From Crystallibacter permensis (GTDB taxonomy: Bacteria; Actinomycetota; Actinomycetes; Actinomycetales; Micrococcaceae), in contig NZ_JAODLR010000010.1 of the NCBI RefSeq assembly GCF_025960875.1, forward strand, positions 1 to 64,000: DNA of 64,000 nt. The letters are read 5' to 3'. This document shows, in pieces, positions 37,659 through 48,280 of the stretch. How positions within the stretch are numbered: the stretch's first letter is position 1; each line of letters begins with the position of its first letter. Under the pieces are notes generated by a model. The model worked only from the letters and a program-made list of their open reading frames with translations, did not search any database and had not been told where the DNA came from. A program made the translations under genes and the position numbers.

Positions 37659-37997
37659 TCAGGCCACGGCCTTTTGGTAGGCGTCGACGATTTCGGCTGA
37701 TATCCGGCCCCGCCCGGGAACCTGAAAGCCCTTACCTTTCGCCCATTCACGGATCTTCCGGGTCTCATCCCGCCTGTTTGCTGCCGGCGCGGAACGGGAA
37801 GTCCGCTGCCTGGAAGCAGCCGCAGTGACCTTGCGCCCGGCCCTGATGTACTGGTGCAGTACGTTGCGTATAGCGGCGGCCTCATCGGCGGACAGATCGA
37901 TTTCGTAGTTGATGCCGTCAAGTCCGAATTGCACGGTTTCGTCGGCCGGCCCGCCGCCCAAGTCCGAAACCAGAACGATCTTGATCTGCTGCGCCAT
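37659..37997 (-). CDS. lsr2: Lsr2 nucleoid-associated silencer
   Basis: A 112-residue Lsr2 homologue. The N-terminal dimerisation domain starts MAQQIKIVLVSDLGG and includes ETVQFGLDGINYEIDLS. The C-terminal DNA-binding domain ends with REWAKGKGFQVPGRGRISAE, in which GRGR is the AT-hook-like DNA-reading motif of Lsr2. AGGAG precedes ATG 37997. Lsr2 is the actinobacterial counterpart of H-NS and silences AT-rich foreign DNA. On a plasmid it may reduce the cost of carriage by covering islands such as 14.6-25.5 kb; that is inference. Confidence 0.93.
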   Translation of the reverse strand: MAQQIKIVLVSDLGGGPADETVQFGLDGINYEIDLSADEAAAIRNVLHQYIRAGRKVTAAASRQRTSRSAPAANRRDETRKIREWAKGKGFQVPGRGRISAEIVDAYQKAVA

Positions 37998-38648
37998 GCC
38001 GGACGACTCCTAAATAGTGCGAATAATTTTCCCCACTTAATCATTATGCAAATCCTCAGCGCCCATGAAACCATGCAGCGCCACCGTACGGACGTCTGGG
38101 GGAATCAGCGCAACCCCGGCATGCCGCCCGGCCGGCGTTCAAGAGCCGGTTCAGCCGCGCGCGGTTTGTCCCGCCGCACCCCATCCGGGCACCAGCCCAC
38201 CCTCCTTCAGCTGCACAGCCTGCAAGGGCAACTTTTTCTGCCTCTAGCGTGTCGTGTACGGCTCCCCATAAGCTGGCTGAGGCTGTCCCCAGCGCATGCC
38301 ACACGATTTTTCAGGGCACGGGGAGTCTGGGTCCGGCCGGTTTGCGCTTCATCCGGCCGGACCACCCTTCCATCTACGTGGTGCGGACGGAGCAATGGCC
38401 TGATTACTCCCGCCCTGACCTTCTGGATGGTCTCCACAGCAGCGGGACCCGCCCAGGACCAGCAGAGCCGACCCAGGCAGCAGCATAATCGGGCGCGTCG
38501 GCCGCGGCGTCACGGACCTCAAGCTCAAGGTCAGTCCCTAAAACCGAGTTGAGTACTGCCCCTATGCGGGATGCCCAACAGGGAATACCTGTCTGAATAG
38601 ATCACCAAATAGCCGCAAAGTGTGGTGGCGGCGCCGCAAAAAATAGAA
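37998..38648. other. Long stretch without a supported gene
   Basis: About 650 bases. A plus-strand frame at 38249-38488 (GTG start) reads protein-like in part (RFIRPDHPSIYVVRTEQWPD), but it has no clear ribosome site and no recognised family. The remainder shows no structure. It may be a decayed gene. Confidence 0.35.
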
Positions 38649-38676
38649 AGCGCCGATCACAGCGCATATGACGCTT
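38649..38676 (+). repeat. dif-like site G (degenerate)
   Basis: Left arm AGCGCCGATCA, centre CAGCGC, right arm ATATGACGCTT. It keeps the 11-6-11 layout and orientation of site A with one change in the left core and one in the centre. It separates the sulfur/Lsr2 block from the thiC block. Confidence 0.5.
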
Positions 38677-39232
38677 TCAGGCTGGTTCCGGTGCGGTTCG
38701 TCGGGCGTGGTGTGCGCCGTCGGCCAGGGTGTGGCTGCACACACGGGCCACTGGTTGACCCGTGGCTGCCCTTTCTGCCCGGCCGGCGTTGGCAAGCACC
38801 TGACCAAGCTCGTCATCCGGCACTTAAGGATTCCCTCGGCTGTAGATGCGGTTTCACCCTGGACGCCGTCTAACGGCGCCGCCCCCCAACGACCGGCGGA
38901 AGGGCGGGCGCATCCGCGGTCAGCAGTTCCCACTACTCGCCGAGCAAGCGTCATGACGCCTTTTACCCCGTCTCCCGCCGCACATTCTGCAGGATCCCAG
39001 ATCACGCTTTTTCACCGGGCATGAGCATCAGCTGGCAGATACCTGCTCGCACCAACAGGACCCGTCAAATGCCGTGTTCAGGAGCGGTCCTGCCCGGAAG
39101 GCGTTGGCAGCATGCGTGACCGTTCGGAATCAGGCAGGGCCGGAATAGAGGCAGCGGTCTTGGTGCGGACTCCTACGGCGTAGGCACGGGCTTGTTTCTG
39201 TCGGTAGGCCTGCCGCTGCTATCCTCGTGTGT
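38677..39232. other. Gene-free stretch before the TPP riboswitch
   Basis: About 555 bases without a supported gene. Frames on both strands are open in places, but they show no start signal or family resemblance. The promoter of the thiC transcript must lie toward its right end. Confidence 0.4.
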
Positions 39233-39322
39233 ATCCACACGGGAGCCCTGTTGCAGGGGCTGAGATCGGGCTGATGCAGCCTGCGACCGTCGAACCTGTC
39301 CGGGTAATGCCGGCGAAGGAAG
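39233..39322 (+). ncRNA. TPP riboswitch (THI element)
   Basis: It contains the conserved core GGGGCTGAGA near 39257 and GACCGTCGAACCTGTCCGGG plus TAATGCCGGCGAAGGAA at the 3' side, the standard pyrimidine- and pyrophosphate-binding elements. The 3' end includes the AAGGAAG ribosome site of thiC, 8 bases before its ATG, so thiamine pyrophosphate would mask translation start. Confidence 0.95.
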
Positions 39323-39325
39323 TGA

Positions 39326-41071
<1,746 letters not shown>

Positions 41072-41193
41072 AAGTGCGGCTTCCACGCGGCCATCGAACA
41101 GCCGCGGCCGCATGGAAACCCAATGCGAGGACAGGTAATCCCGGGTAAAACCGGAGGAACATGCCGGGCTTCTTCAAGAGTCAAGCACCGGAA

Positions 41194-41221
41194 AGCTCCG
41201 ATAACGGCGCACAGACCCCGT
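41194..41221 (+). repeat. dif-like site F (right arm degenerate)
   Basis: Left arm AGCTCCGATAA and centre CGGCGC are canonical; the right arm is ACAGACCCCGT instead of ATATG. It lies just after thiC and before the CorC/TerC block. It may be a decayed or recombined site. Confidence 0.45.
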
Positions 41222-41307
41222 CTTGCTGGGTCGGGGTCGGAAAGATCCGCGGGATCCGTTGGGAACCGGTCCGGTCACAACCGTCGGGCCTGCCAGCGTC
41301 ACGGGTA

Positions 41308-41338
41308 CACCGCGGCCGCTTCAGGTGCGGCCGCGGTG
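41308..41338. terminator. Bidirectional terminator between thiC and CorC genes
   Basis: CACCGCGGCCGC and GCGGCCGCGGTG form a perfect 12-bp stem with loop TTCAGGT between the convergent thiC and CNNM-type genes. Confidence 0.7.
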
Positions 41339-41379
41339 CTGACTCGGGTACTTCGCCACTGCAGCCTGCTGCTGTGGTT

Positions 41380-42423
41380 TTAGGTGCGGCTGGTGCTTCG
41401 GCTGTCGTCGCGGATCTGGCCAACGAGTTCTTCGAGCATGTCTTCGAGGGTCACGATGCCGTAAGGGTGTCCTGTTTCGTCGATGGCCAGTGCAAGGTGC
41501 GCCCCTTCACGCTGCATGCGGTGCAGCGAGGACCGCAGGGCGTCGTTCAGGTTCAGCCTCGGCAGGTCACGGACCAGGCTGGCCGGCAGCGGCTTGTTCC
41601 TGTCCGCTGCCGCCAGTCCGAGCAGGTCTTTGACGTGCACGTAGCCGTCCAAGGCGCCGGAGGGTGCCTGGACAGGGAACCGTGAGAAACCGTTGGCGGC
41701 AACCTGTTCAATCTGCTCCGGGGTGCACCCGGCCGGCAGGGTGGTGACCTTGCTCAGCGGGATCACGATGCTTTCGACCGAGCGTTCTTCGAAGGTCAGC
41801 GCGCCGAGCAGGAGCCGTTCGTCCTGCTTATCGAGGAGCCCGCCTTCACGTGATTCCTCGACCAATCCGGCGACCTCGTCACGGGTGAACGTGCTGGCGA
41901 CCTCGTTCTTTGGCTCGACCTTGAACAGCCGCAGGATGGCGTTGCCGATGGCATTCATGCACCACAGCAACGGCTGCAGCATCCGCACCACGACGACCAG
42001 GACCGGCCCCAGGATGAAAGCCATCCGCTCGGGCCCGGCCAGCGCAATGTTTTTCGGCACCATTTCGCCGAGCACCACGTGCAGGAACGTCACCACGCTC
42101 AAGGCGATGGCGTAGGCGATCGGGTCGATCAGCCCTGCCGGAATCCCCCAGGTATTGAAGGGACCCTCCAGGGCGTGGACGACCATCGGCTTGGTGACAT
42201 AGCCCAGGGCCAGGGAGCAGACGGTGATGCCCAACTGCGCGCCGGCCATCATGAGCGAGACGTTCTCAATGGCCCATAAGGTCATTTTGGCGCCCCGGCC
42301 GCCTTGTTCGGCCCGGGGTTCGACAATGCTGCGCCGTGCGGCGATCAGGGAGAATTCGGCTCCGACGAAGAAGAAGTTCGCCACGAGCAGGACGATGGTC
42401 AGGATGATTCCGGTGGCGTCCAT
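41380..42423 (-). CDS. CNNM/CBS-domain membrane protein, shorter paralogue
   Basis: A 347-residue HlyC/CorC-family protein. The DUF21/CNNM transmembrane domain takes up residues 1-190 (FFFVGAEFSLIAARRS; VLGEMVPKNIALAGPERMA), followed by a CBS pair (IVIPLSKVTTLP; YGIVTLEDMLEELVGQIRDD). Unlike its neighbour it lacks the extra C-terminal CorC_HlyC domain. It starts one base after the stop codon of its paralogue, so the two are co-translated. Relatives are linked to Mg2+ or other divalent cation efflux. Confidence 0.9.
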   Translation of the reverse strand: MDATGIILTIVLLVANFFFVGAEFSLIAARRSIVEPRAEQGGRGAKMTLWAIENVSLMMAGAQLGITVCSLALGYVTKPMVVHALEGPFNTWGIPAGLIDPIAYAIALSVVTFLHVVLGEMVPKNIALAGPERMAFILGPVLVVVVRMLQPLLWCMNAIGNAILRLFKVEPKNEVASTFTRDEVAGLVEESREGGLLDKQDERLLLGALTFEERSVESIVIPLSKVTTLPAGCTPEQIEQVAANGFSRFPVQAPSGALDGYVHVKDLLGLAAADRNKPLPASLVRDLPRLNLNDALRSSLHRMQREGAHLALAIDETGHPYGIVTLEDMLEELVGQIRDDSRSTSRT

Positions 42424-43770
42424 TTAGCGTTCCTCTCCGTCGGTGGCCAGGGGTTTGGCGGTGGCCAGGATCTTCGCGATCCGGGCCCCGTCCATCTCCT
42501 CCACGCGCAGCCCGATCCTGGCCGGAGGGTGATCGTGCGAGCCTTCGGTCACCAGCTCGACGGTGTCTCCGGCCTCGGCGAGGCGGCCCAGGTGAAGGGT
42601 GAACAGGCCGGCGAGCGTGTCGTACTCGGTGCCTTCGGGAATGGTGTGGCCCAGAATCCCGGTGGCCTCGTCCGGGCGCAGGGCGCCGTCGAGCCGCCAC
42701 ACCCCGAAGGGCAGCCGCTCGCTCGTGTCGTCATCGGGGTCGTGTTCGTCCGTGACTTCGCCGACAAGTTCCTCAACCAGGTCCTCCAGCGTGATCAGCC
42801 CGGCGACGTCTCCGGTTTCGTCGATCAGGACTGCCATCTGCAGGCCGCCGGCCCGAAGCGTGTCCATCAGGTCATCAAGTTCCACGGTGTCCGGGATGAG
42901 GGTGGGCCCGTCCATGATTTCGCCGACCGCGAGGTCACCGCGATACCCGAAAGGGACGGCAAGACCGCGCCGGATGTGCACGACCCCGCGCACATGGTGG
43001 GAACCGGGCTCCATCACCGGGAAGCGGGAGTGGCCGGTGGCCGCTGCAACGTCAAGCATTTCCTGGACGTTCTGCTCCGGGGCCACGGCAACGATCCTCG
43101 TCCGCGGCGTCATGGCGTCGTGGCCGCGGCGGGCACCGAACGCAAACGACCGGCGGACCAGTTCGGCCGTCTCCTCGGGCAGTACACCCTGGCGGGCGGA
43201 GTGCCGCACCAGGACGGCCAGTTCCTCCGCGGACCGGGCCGAGGCAAGTTCCTCCTGCGGCTCCACGCCTACCGCCCGGACCAGCTTGTTAGCCGTGCCG
43301 TTGAAGAACACCAGCAGCGGCTTAGTCACAGCACTGAATCCACGCTGAAAGCCGGAAACAGCCCGCGCGGTAGCCAGCGGTCTCGCTATGGCAAGGTTTT
43401 TCGGCACGAGCTCGCCAAACACCATGGTCAACACGGTCGCCAAAACCAACGCGATAGCGACGGACACGGACCGGGCCGCAGCCTCAGCAAGACCGGCATC
43501 CATCAAAGGCCCCAGCACCAGGGATGCGATGGCAGGCTCGGCAATGAAGCCGATACCCAGGTTCGTCAACGTGATACCCAACTGGGCACCGGAAAGCTGG
43601 GTGGAAAGCGTGTTCATCGCCTTCAACACGCCCACGGACTTCTTGTCACCGGCGTCGGCGGCATCCCTGACCGCGTTGCGGTTCACCGTAATCAGGGAGA
43701 ACTCGGCCGCGACGAACAAGCCGCAACCGGCGATCAGCAGCAGACCACCCAGGATCGAGACTAATTCCAT
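42424..43770 (-). CDS. CNNM/CBS/CorC-domain membrane protein
   Basis: A 448-residue HlyC/CorC-family protein with the same DUF21 domain (FVAAEFSLITVNRNAV; MVFGELVPKNLAIARPLATA), the CBS pair (DAMTPRTRIVAVAP; MAVLIDETGDVAGLITLEDL) and a C-terminal CorC_HlyC domain (about residues 355-440). It heads a two-gene operon whose 5' leader can form competing hairpins, one of which hides the ribosome site. Divalent cation export is the likely role. The two paralogues may work as a heteromer. Confidence 0.9.
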   Translation of the reverse strand: MELVSILGGLLLIAGCGLFVAAEFSLITVNRNAVRDAADAGDKKSVGVLKAMNTLSTQLSGAQLGITLTNLGIGFIAEPAIASLVLGPLMDAGLAEAAARSVSVAIALVLATVLTMVFGELVPKNLAIARPLATARAVSGFQRGFSAVTKPLLVFFNGTANKLVRAVGVEPQEELASARSAEELAVLVRHSARQGVLPEETAELVRRSFAFGARRGHDAMTPRTRIVAVAPEQNVQEMLDVAAATGHSRFPVMEPGSHHVRGVVHIRRGLAVPFGYRGDLAVGEIMDGPTLIPDTVELDDLMDTLRAGGLQMAVLIDETGDVAGLITLEDLVEELVGEVTDEHDPDDDTSERLPFGVWRLDGALRPDEATGILGHTIPEGTEYDTLAGLFTLHLGRLAEAGDTVELVTEGSHDHPPARIGLRVEEMDGARIAKILATAKPLATDGEER

Positions 43771-43779
43771 TTAGAAACA

Positions 43780-43839
43780 CCCCCTGCTGCGGTTCTCGGA
43801 GCACATTCGAGCATCAGCAGGGGGCATGGACTATGCCCC
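43780..43839 (-). ncRNA. Switch-like leader of the CorC operon
   Basis: On the minus strand CCCCCTGCTG pairs with CAGCAGGGGG, and the second arm contains the AGGGGG ribosome site 10 bases before the ATG. An upstream hairpin GGGGCAT-AGTCC-ATGCCCC shares four C with the first arm, so the two structures exclude each other. This is the layout of a translation-controlling riboswitch or sensor. The class is not recognised. Confidence 0.55.
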
Positions 43840-44538
43840 GGACTGTCACCGGGAGTGGACATCAGATCCTCTCAAAGATCAAAAGACAGAAAACGTCCGC
43901 GGCCTGATTGCCGTGGACAGCATAATTTTGCCATCGCATGCCCCACGGACGCAAAGAGCAGACCCAGCCGGAAAGCACTGCCCTAGGGGGAGGTCACTCT
44001 GTTCCGCTTTTCAGCTGGACAGCCCGCGAACATCCAGCCGCCCCTCCCCAAGATTGTCTGCTCAATGCGGTACCCCAGCGGCTGGTCCGTACATCCGTGA
44101 TGCCGTAAAAGCGTCGACCACCGTGCGTTGGTTGAGCACGAAGGCAGCCGGCGGACCCTGCCGCCATCCGCGGCGAGCTGCCGCTAGCAACATCGACGCC
44201 GCAACCGCAGGGGAAACCGCGTGTCCGCCGGGTGCCTTTGCGGGGAACCGGCACTGGCGCCGGTTCCCCGCACCCGGTCAGGAGGGCCGGTTGCCGGCGA
44301 GCCGCCGGCGCACACCACGGCGATGACGGTGACCAGGACGGGGATCACTCCGGCGGTCGCGGGCACGGGACCAGCGGGGAAAGCAGCATCGGCCGCAGCG
44401 GCCTCGGACTCCTGCAAAGCTGCGGAACCTGATGTCGTCCCGGGAGCGACCAGGCCGGCCCCCTGACCGCCGGCTGCGGCCGTGAATCCGAACGGCGGGA
44501 GCCTCAGGGCTCCCCTTTCACAGCTGCCGGTGGGATAA
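43840..44538. other. Gene-poor stretch with strong hairpin
   Basis: About 700 bases. It holds a strong hairpin GCGGGGAACCGG/CCGGTTCCCCGC (44240-44271) and another, GGGAGCC-TCA-GGCTCCC, near 44498-44516 just beyond the TerC stop. A minus-strand frame here encodes one hydrophobic segment (VIPVLVTVIAVVCAGG) and may be a remnant; no complete gene is supported. Confidence 0.45.
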
Positions 44539-45621
44539 CTACCTGGACGTGTCTGCAGTGGATATCGTCTTCTCATCGACCCCGGAATTCTCGTCCCGGT
44601 CGTGCGGGTCGGTGGTGATCACGGGTTCGCCATGGACCAGTCCGCGACCGTCCTTCTTCTCGTTACCGCGGGTCTTGAGCAGACTCGCGGCGGTCGCTAC
44701 GACGATGGTGGCGGCGATGAAGAGCAGCGAGAACCAGATGGGAATCTCGGGCACCCAGAGGAGCGGTTCCCCGCCGTTGATGAAGGGGAGCTCGTTGACG
44801 TGCAGGGCGTGGAAGACAAGTTTCACACCGATGAAGCCGAGGATGACGGCCAGTCCCTGGGCGAGGTAGACCAGACGTTCGAGCAGTCCTCCGATGAGGA
44901 AGAACAACTGACGCAGACCCATCAGCGCGAACGCGTTGGCGGTGAAGACGATGTAGGCCTCGTTGGTCAGGCCGTAGATCGCGGGGATCGAGTCGACGGC
45001 GAAGACGAGATCCACAAATCCGATCGCGATGATGGTAAGCAACATCGGCGTGACGAAGCGCTTCCCGCCCTGCCGCACGGTGAGCTTGTCCTGGTGATAC
45101 TCATCAGTGACGGGCAGGACCCGACGCACGAGTGTCATGAACCTACCGTTAGCCGGATTGGCCTCGTGACTGCTGAACGCCTGCCGGTAGGCCAGGACGA
45201 GCAGCAGGCCACCAAAGATATAGAAAACCCAGGAGAAGTTCTCGATCAGGGTCGCTCCGATGGCGATGAACCCGCCGCGCAGGATCAGGGCGATGATGAT
45301 CCCGATCATCAGCACCTTCTGCTGGTACTTCTTCGGGACTGCGAATCCGGCCATCACGATGAGGAAGACGAACAGGTTGTCGATCGATAGTGCCTTCTCG
45401 GTGAGGTAACCGGCGAAGTACTCACCGCCGAACGTCCATCCCGACACCGTACCGATCCCCACCCCGAACAGCAGTGCGAGTCCGATGTAGAACGCGGACC
45501 AGCGCGCCGATTCCGCGATGGACGGCTCGTGGGGTTTACGCACGTGGGCGAAAAACTCGTAGACGAAGAACAGGATCGTCACGGCAATCGTAATGAACCA
45601 GATCATAGGTGTGACCTGCAT
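44539..45621 (-). CDS. TerC-family membrane protein (Alx/MeeF-like)
   Basis: A 360-residue TerC-family protein with about nine spans. Family signatures are YFAGYLTEKALSIDNLFVFL and IAIGFVDLVFAVDSIPAI, each with membrane acids that coordinate metal. A polar tail follows from residue 320. GGGAG lies ahead of ATG 45621. A yybP-ykoY (Mn2+) riboswitch sits in its leader, so manganese efflux or metal loading of exported enzymes is the likely job. Confidence 0.93.
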   Translation of the reverse strand: MQVTPMIWFITIAVTILFFVYEFFAHVRKPHEPSIAESARWSAFYIGLALLFGVGIGTVSGWTFGGEYFAGYLTEKALSIDNLFVFLIVMAGFAVPKKYQQKVLMIGIIIALILRGGFIAIGATLIENFSWVFYIFGGLLLVLAYRQAFSSHEANPANGRFMTLVRRVLPVTDEYHQDKLTVRQGGKRFVTPMLLTIIAIGFVDLVFAVDSIPAIYGLTNEAYIVFTANAFALMGLRQLFFLIGGLLERLVYLAQGLAVILGFIGVKLVFHALHVNELPFINGGEPLLWVPEIPIWFSLLFIAATIVVATAASLLKTRGNEKKDGRGLVHGEPVITTDPHDRDENSGVDEKTISTADTSR

Positions 45622-45657
45622 GAGGATGCTCCCAAAGGGGTAGGCGTTGACAGAAAC

Positions 45658-45762
45658 GCCAAGGTCTCCTCCGCCCGGTCGACACCGGAACCAATCGACC
45701 CGAGACGCTTCAATGCATCCGTATTGACGGGCCGATCACAGACGGGAGTACTCCCCTTGATA
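45658..45762 (-). ncRNA. yybP-ykoY manganese riboswitch
   Basis: On the minus strand AAGGGGAGTACTCCCGTCT opens the element and GGAGGAGACCTTGG closes it; AAGG pairs with CCTT as helix P1. A hairpin GGCGTT-TCTGTC-AACGCC follows before the start codon. The sequence and its position before a TerC gene are typical of this Mn2+-sensing class. Confidence 0.88.
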
Positions 45763-45915
45763 GGACTATCTTAGCCGAACCGAAACCGTCGTCCTAACCG
45801 ACGGATCGTGCCGCTGTTAGCGCCCCGGGACTGCTCGGGCTTCGTTGACTCGGGTCTTAGGCGCGAAGACGCAGAACCCACGTTACTTGCCATGCATGTT
45901 GGTTATGCTGGCCGG

Positions 45916-46818
45916 ATGGAACTGGCATTCGAGCTGACACCCGATCTGGCCATTGCGTTTGTGACCCTGTTCATCCTGGAGATCGTCCTGGGGGTGGACA
46001 ACGTCATCTTCATCTCGATCCTGGCGAGCAAACTTCCGGTGGAGCAGCAGGCCAAGGCCCGCAACCTCGGGTTGTGGCTCGGTATGCTGATGCGGGTCGT
46101 CCTGTTGTTCGCAGCGTCCTGGATCATTTCCCTCACCGAGGACCTCTTCGAACTCTTCGGGATGGGGTTCTCCGGACGGGATCTGATCCTGCTGTTCGGC
46201 GGCTTGTTCCTGATCTATAAAGCGGTACGGGAGATCCATGAGAAGCTCGAGGGAACCGAATCCCATGGCATGGGTGGCGCGAAGGCCGCCACGTTTGGCG
46301 CCGTGCTGGGGCAGATCATCATCCTGGACATGGTCTTCTCCTTCGACTCGGTGATCACCGCCGTCGGGATGGTGGACAACCTGCTGATCATCATCGTCGC
46401 GGTGCTGTCCTCCTTCACCATCATGCTCTTCTCCGCGAAGTACATCTTCGCCTTCGTCAACCGCCACCCCACCGTCAAGATGCTCGCCCTGGCCTTCCTG
46501 GTACTGATCGGGGTATTCCTGATCGCCGACGGGTTCGAGGTCAAGATCGACAAGGCGCTCATCTACGGCCCAATGGCGTTCGCCATCGCCGTGGAAGCAC
46601 TGAACTTGGCGGCCAAGCGGCGGCAGGAAAAACGCCTCGGCAAGCCCATCGACCCGGTCCATCTGCGCCACGCCTACACGAAAGCCGATGACCGCGATGC
46701 CGTCGCCGCCGCAACAGCCCGTGGGCCGGAAGCCGGCGACGTCCACCTGTCCCGCAAACCGGTCACCGGCCAAATCACCGACGACGACGGACACCAGGAA
46801 CCTGCCGGACTGGGCTGA
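45916..46818 (+). CDS. TerC-family membrane protein, second type
   Basis: A 300-residue TerC-family protein of the YjbE/YgaP-like type. The start is FLEIVLGVDN-like (LFILEIVLGVDNVIFISIL), and the mirrored motif is IIILDMVFSFDSVITAVGM; seven spans in total. ATG 45916 is chosen because the family begins with MELAF; the frame is open 100 bases upstream. It is divergent from the riboswitch-controlled TerC gene. Both belong to the metal block between dif-like sites F and E. Its substrate is not known, though metal export is expected. Confidence 0.9.
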   Translation: MELAFELTPDLAIAFVTLFILEIVLGVDNVIFISILASKLPVEQQAKARNLGLWLGMLMRVVLLFAASWIISLTEDLFELFGMGFSGRDLILLFGGLFLIYKAVREIHEKLEGTESHGMGGAKAATFGAVLGQIIILDMVFSFDSVITAVGMVDNLLIIIVAVLSSFTIMLFSAKYIFAFVNRHPTVKMLALAFLVLIGVFLIADGFEVKIDKALIYGPMAFAIAVEALNLAAKRRQEKRLGKPIDPVHLRHAYTKADDRDAVAAATARGPEAGDVHLSRKPVTGQITDDDGHQEPAGLG

Positions 46819-46917
46819 CCCGATGAGGCCGCCGACCGGGCGGAACGGCGCTTCTGCTCGCAGCCACAAGCCATCAGATAACCCAACCGCAGACCCAACG
46901 GCAGGTGCGGGATTTCA

Positions 46918-46945
46918 AACGCCCATAACGACGCATATGAAGAGC
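46918..46945 (+). repeat. dif-like site E
   Basis: Left arm ACGCCCATAA plus flanking A, centre CGACGC, right arm ATATGAAGAGC. It shows the same layout and orientation as site A with two substitutions. It lies between the TerC gene and the TPR-like gene, at the right border of the metal block. The region 46819-47090 otherwise holds no gene. Confidence 0.55.
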
Positions 46946-47090
46946 GGTTTGCCTCGTGGGATCAGTTCGAATTTAGTCAGGTGTGGAATGCAGAGACGCA
47001 TGGTTGGAAATCGCGTTTTTCTGCTTCTTTCGTGGTGGAATTCGTCCCGATCGCATTGGCTTGAGTCCGTGGAGGTGAGTGTCCCGCGAT

Positions 47091-47600
47091 TTATAGCGGG
47101 GGTTCTTCTTTGAAGGTGTTCTGGGCCGAAAGCCGGCGTGCCAGCTGCTGGGCGGTCCGGGAGGCGTCGGCCACTTCTTCTGGGCTGCCCGCAGCCCGGA
47201 AGAGGTCTATGGCCCATTCGAATTCCTGTTCGGCCTCGCGGTAGCGGCTTTCTACCATCAGTCTTCGTCCTGTGTGATGGTGTGCCATTGCTTCGCGTTC
47301 CGGTGTTCCGGCGATTCTGACCGCTTCCCCCTGCAGCCAGGAGGCTTCCTCCCACCTGTACTGGCACTGGTAAATGTGGGCCAGCAGGAGCAGAGGGCCG
47401 AACCTGTAATCGGCACCGGCAAGCAGATCCTCTGCCTCGATAGCGGCCTGGTCCAGGCACCCGAGCAAGCGCAAGGCCCAAATCCGTTCCAGAGGCGACC
47501 CTTCCTTAACCTGGGCCAGAGCTGCTTCAGGGTCCAGAAGCACCTCGTGGAGGCTGGCCGGATCCAACGCCCAGATCTGACCTGTCGCCGCTTCACTCAT
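47091..47600 (-). CDS. TPR-like helical protein
   Basis: A 169-residue protein of paired helices. The spacing of LLLLAHIYQCQYRWEEASWL, AHHHTGRRLMVESRYREAE and AIDLFRAAGSPEEVADA is that of three tetratricopeptide-like repeats. Such proteins bind partners. It is in the block between dif-like sites E and B, next to a small protein and a PucR-type regulator. No specific function can be assigned. Confidence 0.75.
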   Translation of the reverse strand: MSEAATGQIWALDPASLHEVLLDPEAALAQVKEGSPLERIWALRLLGCLDQAAIEAEDLLAGADYRFGPLLLLAHIYQCQYRWEEASWLQGEAVRIAGTPEREAMAHHHTGRRLMVESRYREAEQEFEWAIDLFRAAGSPEEVADASRTAQQLARRLSAQNTFKEEPPL

Positions 47601-47734
47601 GGCTCAAACCGGTTCGCGCTCTCGAACGGACAACCGCTTCCAGGACGAGCGGTTGTGGAGCGGACAGTACCTGCCGTACCTGGACTCAGCGCCGGAGCCG
47701 CTGAGGTAAGGCAGAGATTCTGCGGTGCCGCCGC

Positions 47735-47968
47735 TCATATGGATCGTTCGTGGGTGAGCCCGTAGGGGACTTCATCGGTAAGTTCGACTGTGTATCGGCT
47801 GCCGTCGTGCCGGGTCACGAGGATCCCGTTCTTTTTTCGCTCCAATGCCGTCGCGATAAGGGTATCCACAGCTTTGTCTAGAAGCCCGTTCAGTTCTCTT
47901 CCATCACTCACAACGACTTCTATACGGCATCTTGCGTCAGATTTCATCCGGTGTATTTCCTGCTTCAT
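47735..47968 (-). CDS. Small hypothetical protein (77 aa)
   Basis: A 77-residue alpha/beta protein, MKQEIHRMKSDARCRIEVVV onward, with a helix (LNGLLDKAVDTLIATAL) and C-terminal strands (GILVTRHDGSRYTVEL). A shorter start at MKSDARC is possible. It reads away from the region with the CCGACAGTTGTCGG palindrome (48089-48102), divergent from the PucR-type regulator gene, and may be its target. No family is recognised. Confidence 0.6.
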   Translation of the reverse strand: MKQEIHRMKSDARCRIEVVVSDGRELNGLLDKAVDTLIATALERKKNGILVTRHDGSRYTVELTDEVPYGLTHERSI

Positions 47969-48088
47969 TAGACGGAGCGGCAGCCGTCGAAGGGGCCTCG
48001 TTTTATCGGTTGTTCAAGCGCATGCATCCCGGCCGCGTCAGAGGAGGGATGCTACGAGAGTCTATTGCGGAAGTCCCTCCGCAGTCGT

Positions 48089-48102
48089 CCGACAGTTGTC
48101 GG
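48089..48102. promoter_or_regulatory. Palindrome CCGACAGTTGTCGG, left copy
   Basis: A 14-base inverted repeat with two central mismatched bases, flanked by T and A to give 16 symmetric ends. It lies about 180 bases before the PucR-type gene in the divergent 47969-48280 spacer, which holds no gene. An identical copy lies just after the gene at 49132. Confidence 0.7.
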
Positions 48103-48280
48103 ATCTTTCACCGGATATGCCGCTGACCTGTGGTTATGGCCGTAGTCTCCTTTTGGGGGGCTTTTTGAAGGGCTGTTCCCTCGACAGCCGCGGCTTGTTC
48201 CGCAGGTTTCGTCCACCAGTGTTTGTCCAGCGGTTAGGCCCGGGTTGGCCCTGACCGCATACTCCTGCCGCGATTGAGTC

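Noticed and set aside
38562-39005. Genes on either strand between dif-like site G and the TPP riboswitch.
   Set aside because: Frames lack ribosome sites, recognised motifs and consistent codon use.
43771-43960. M-box or yybP-ykoY riboswitch before the CorC genes.
   Set aside because: The conserved cores of those classes are not visible, so only an unassigned switch candidate is reported.
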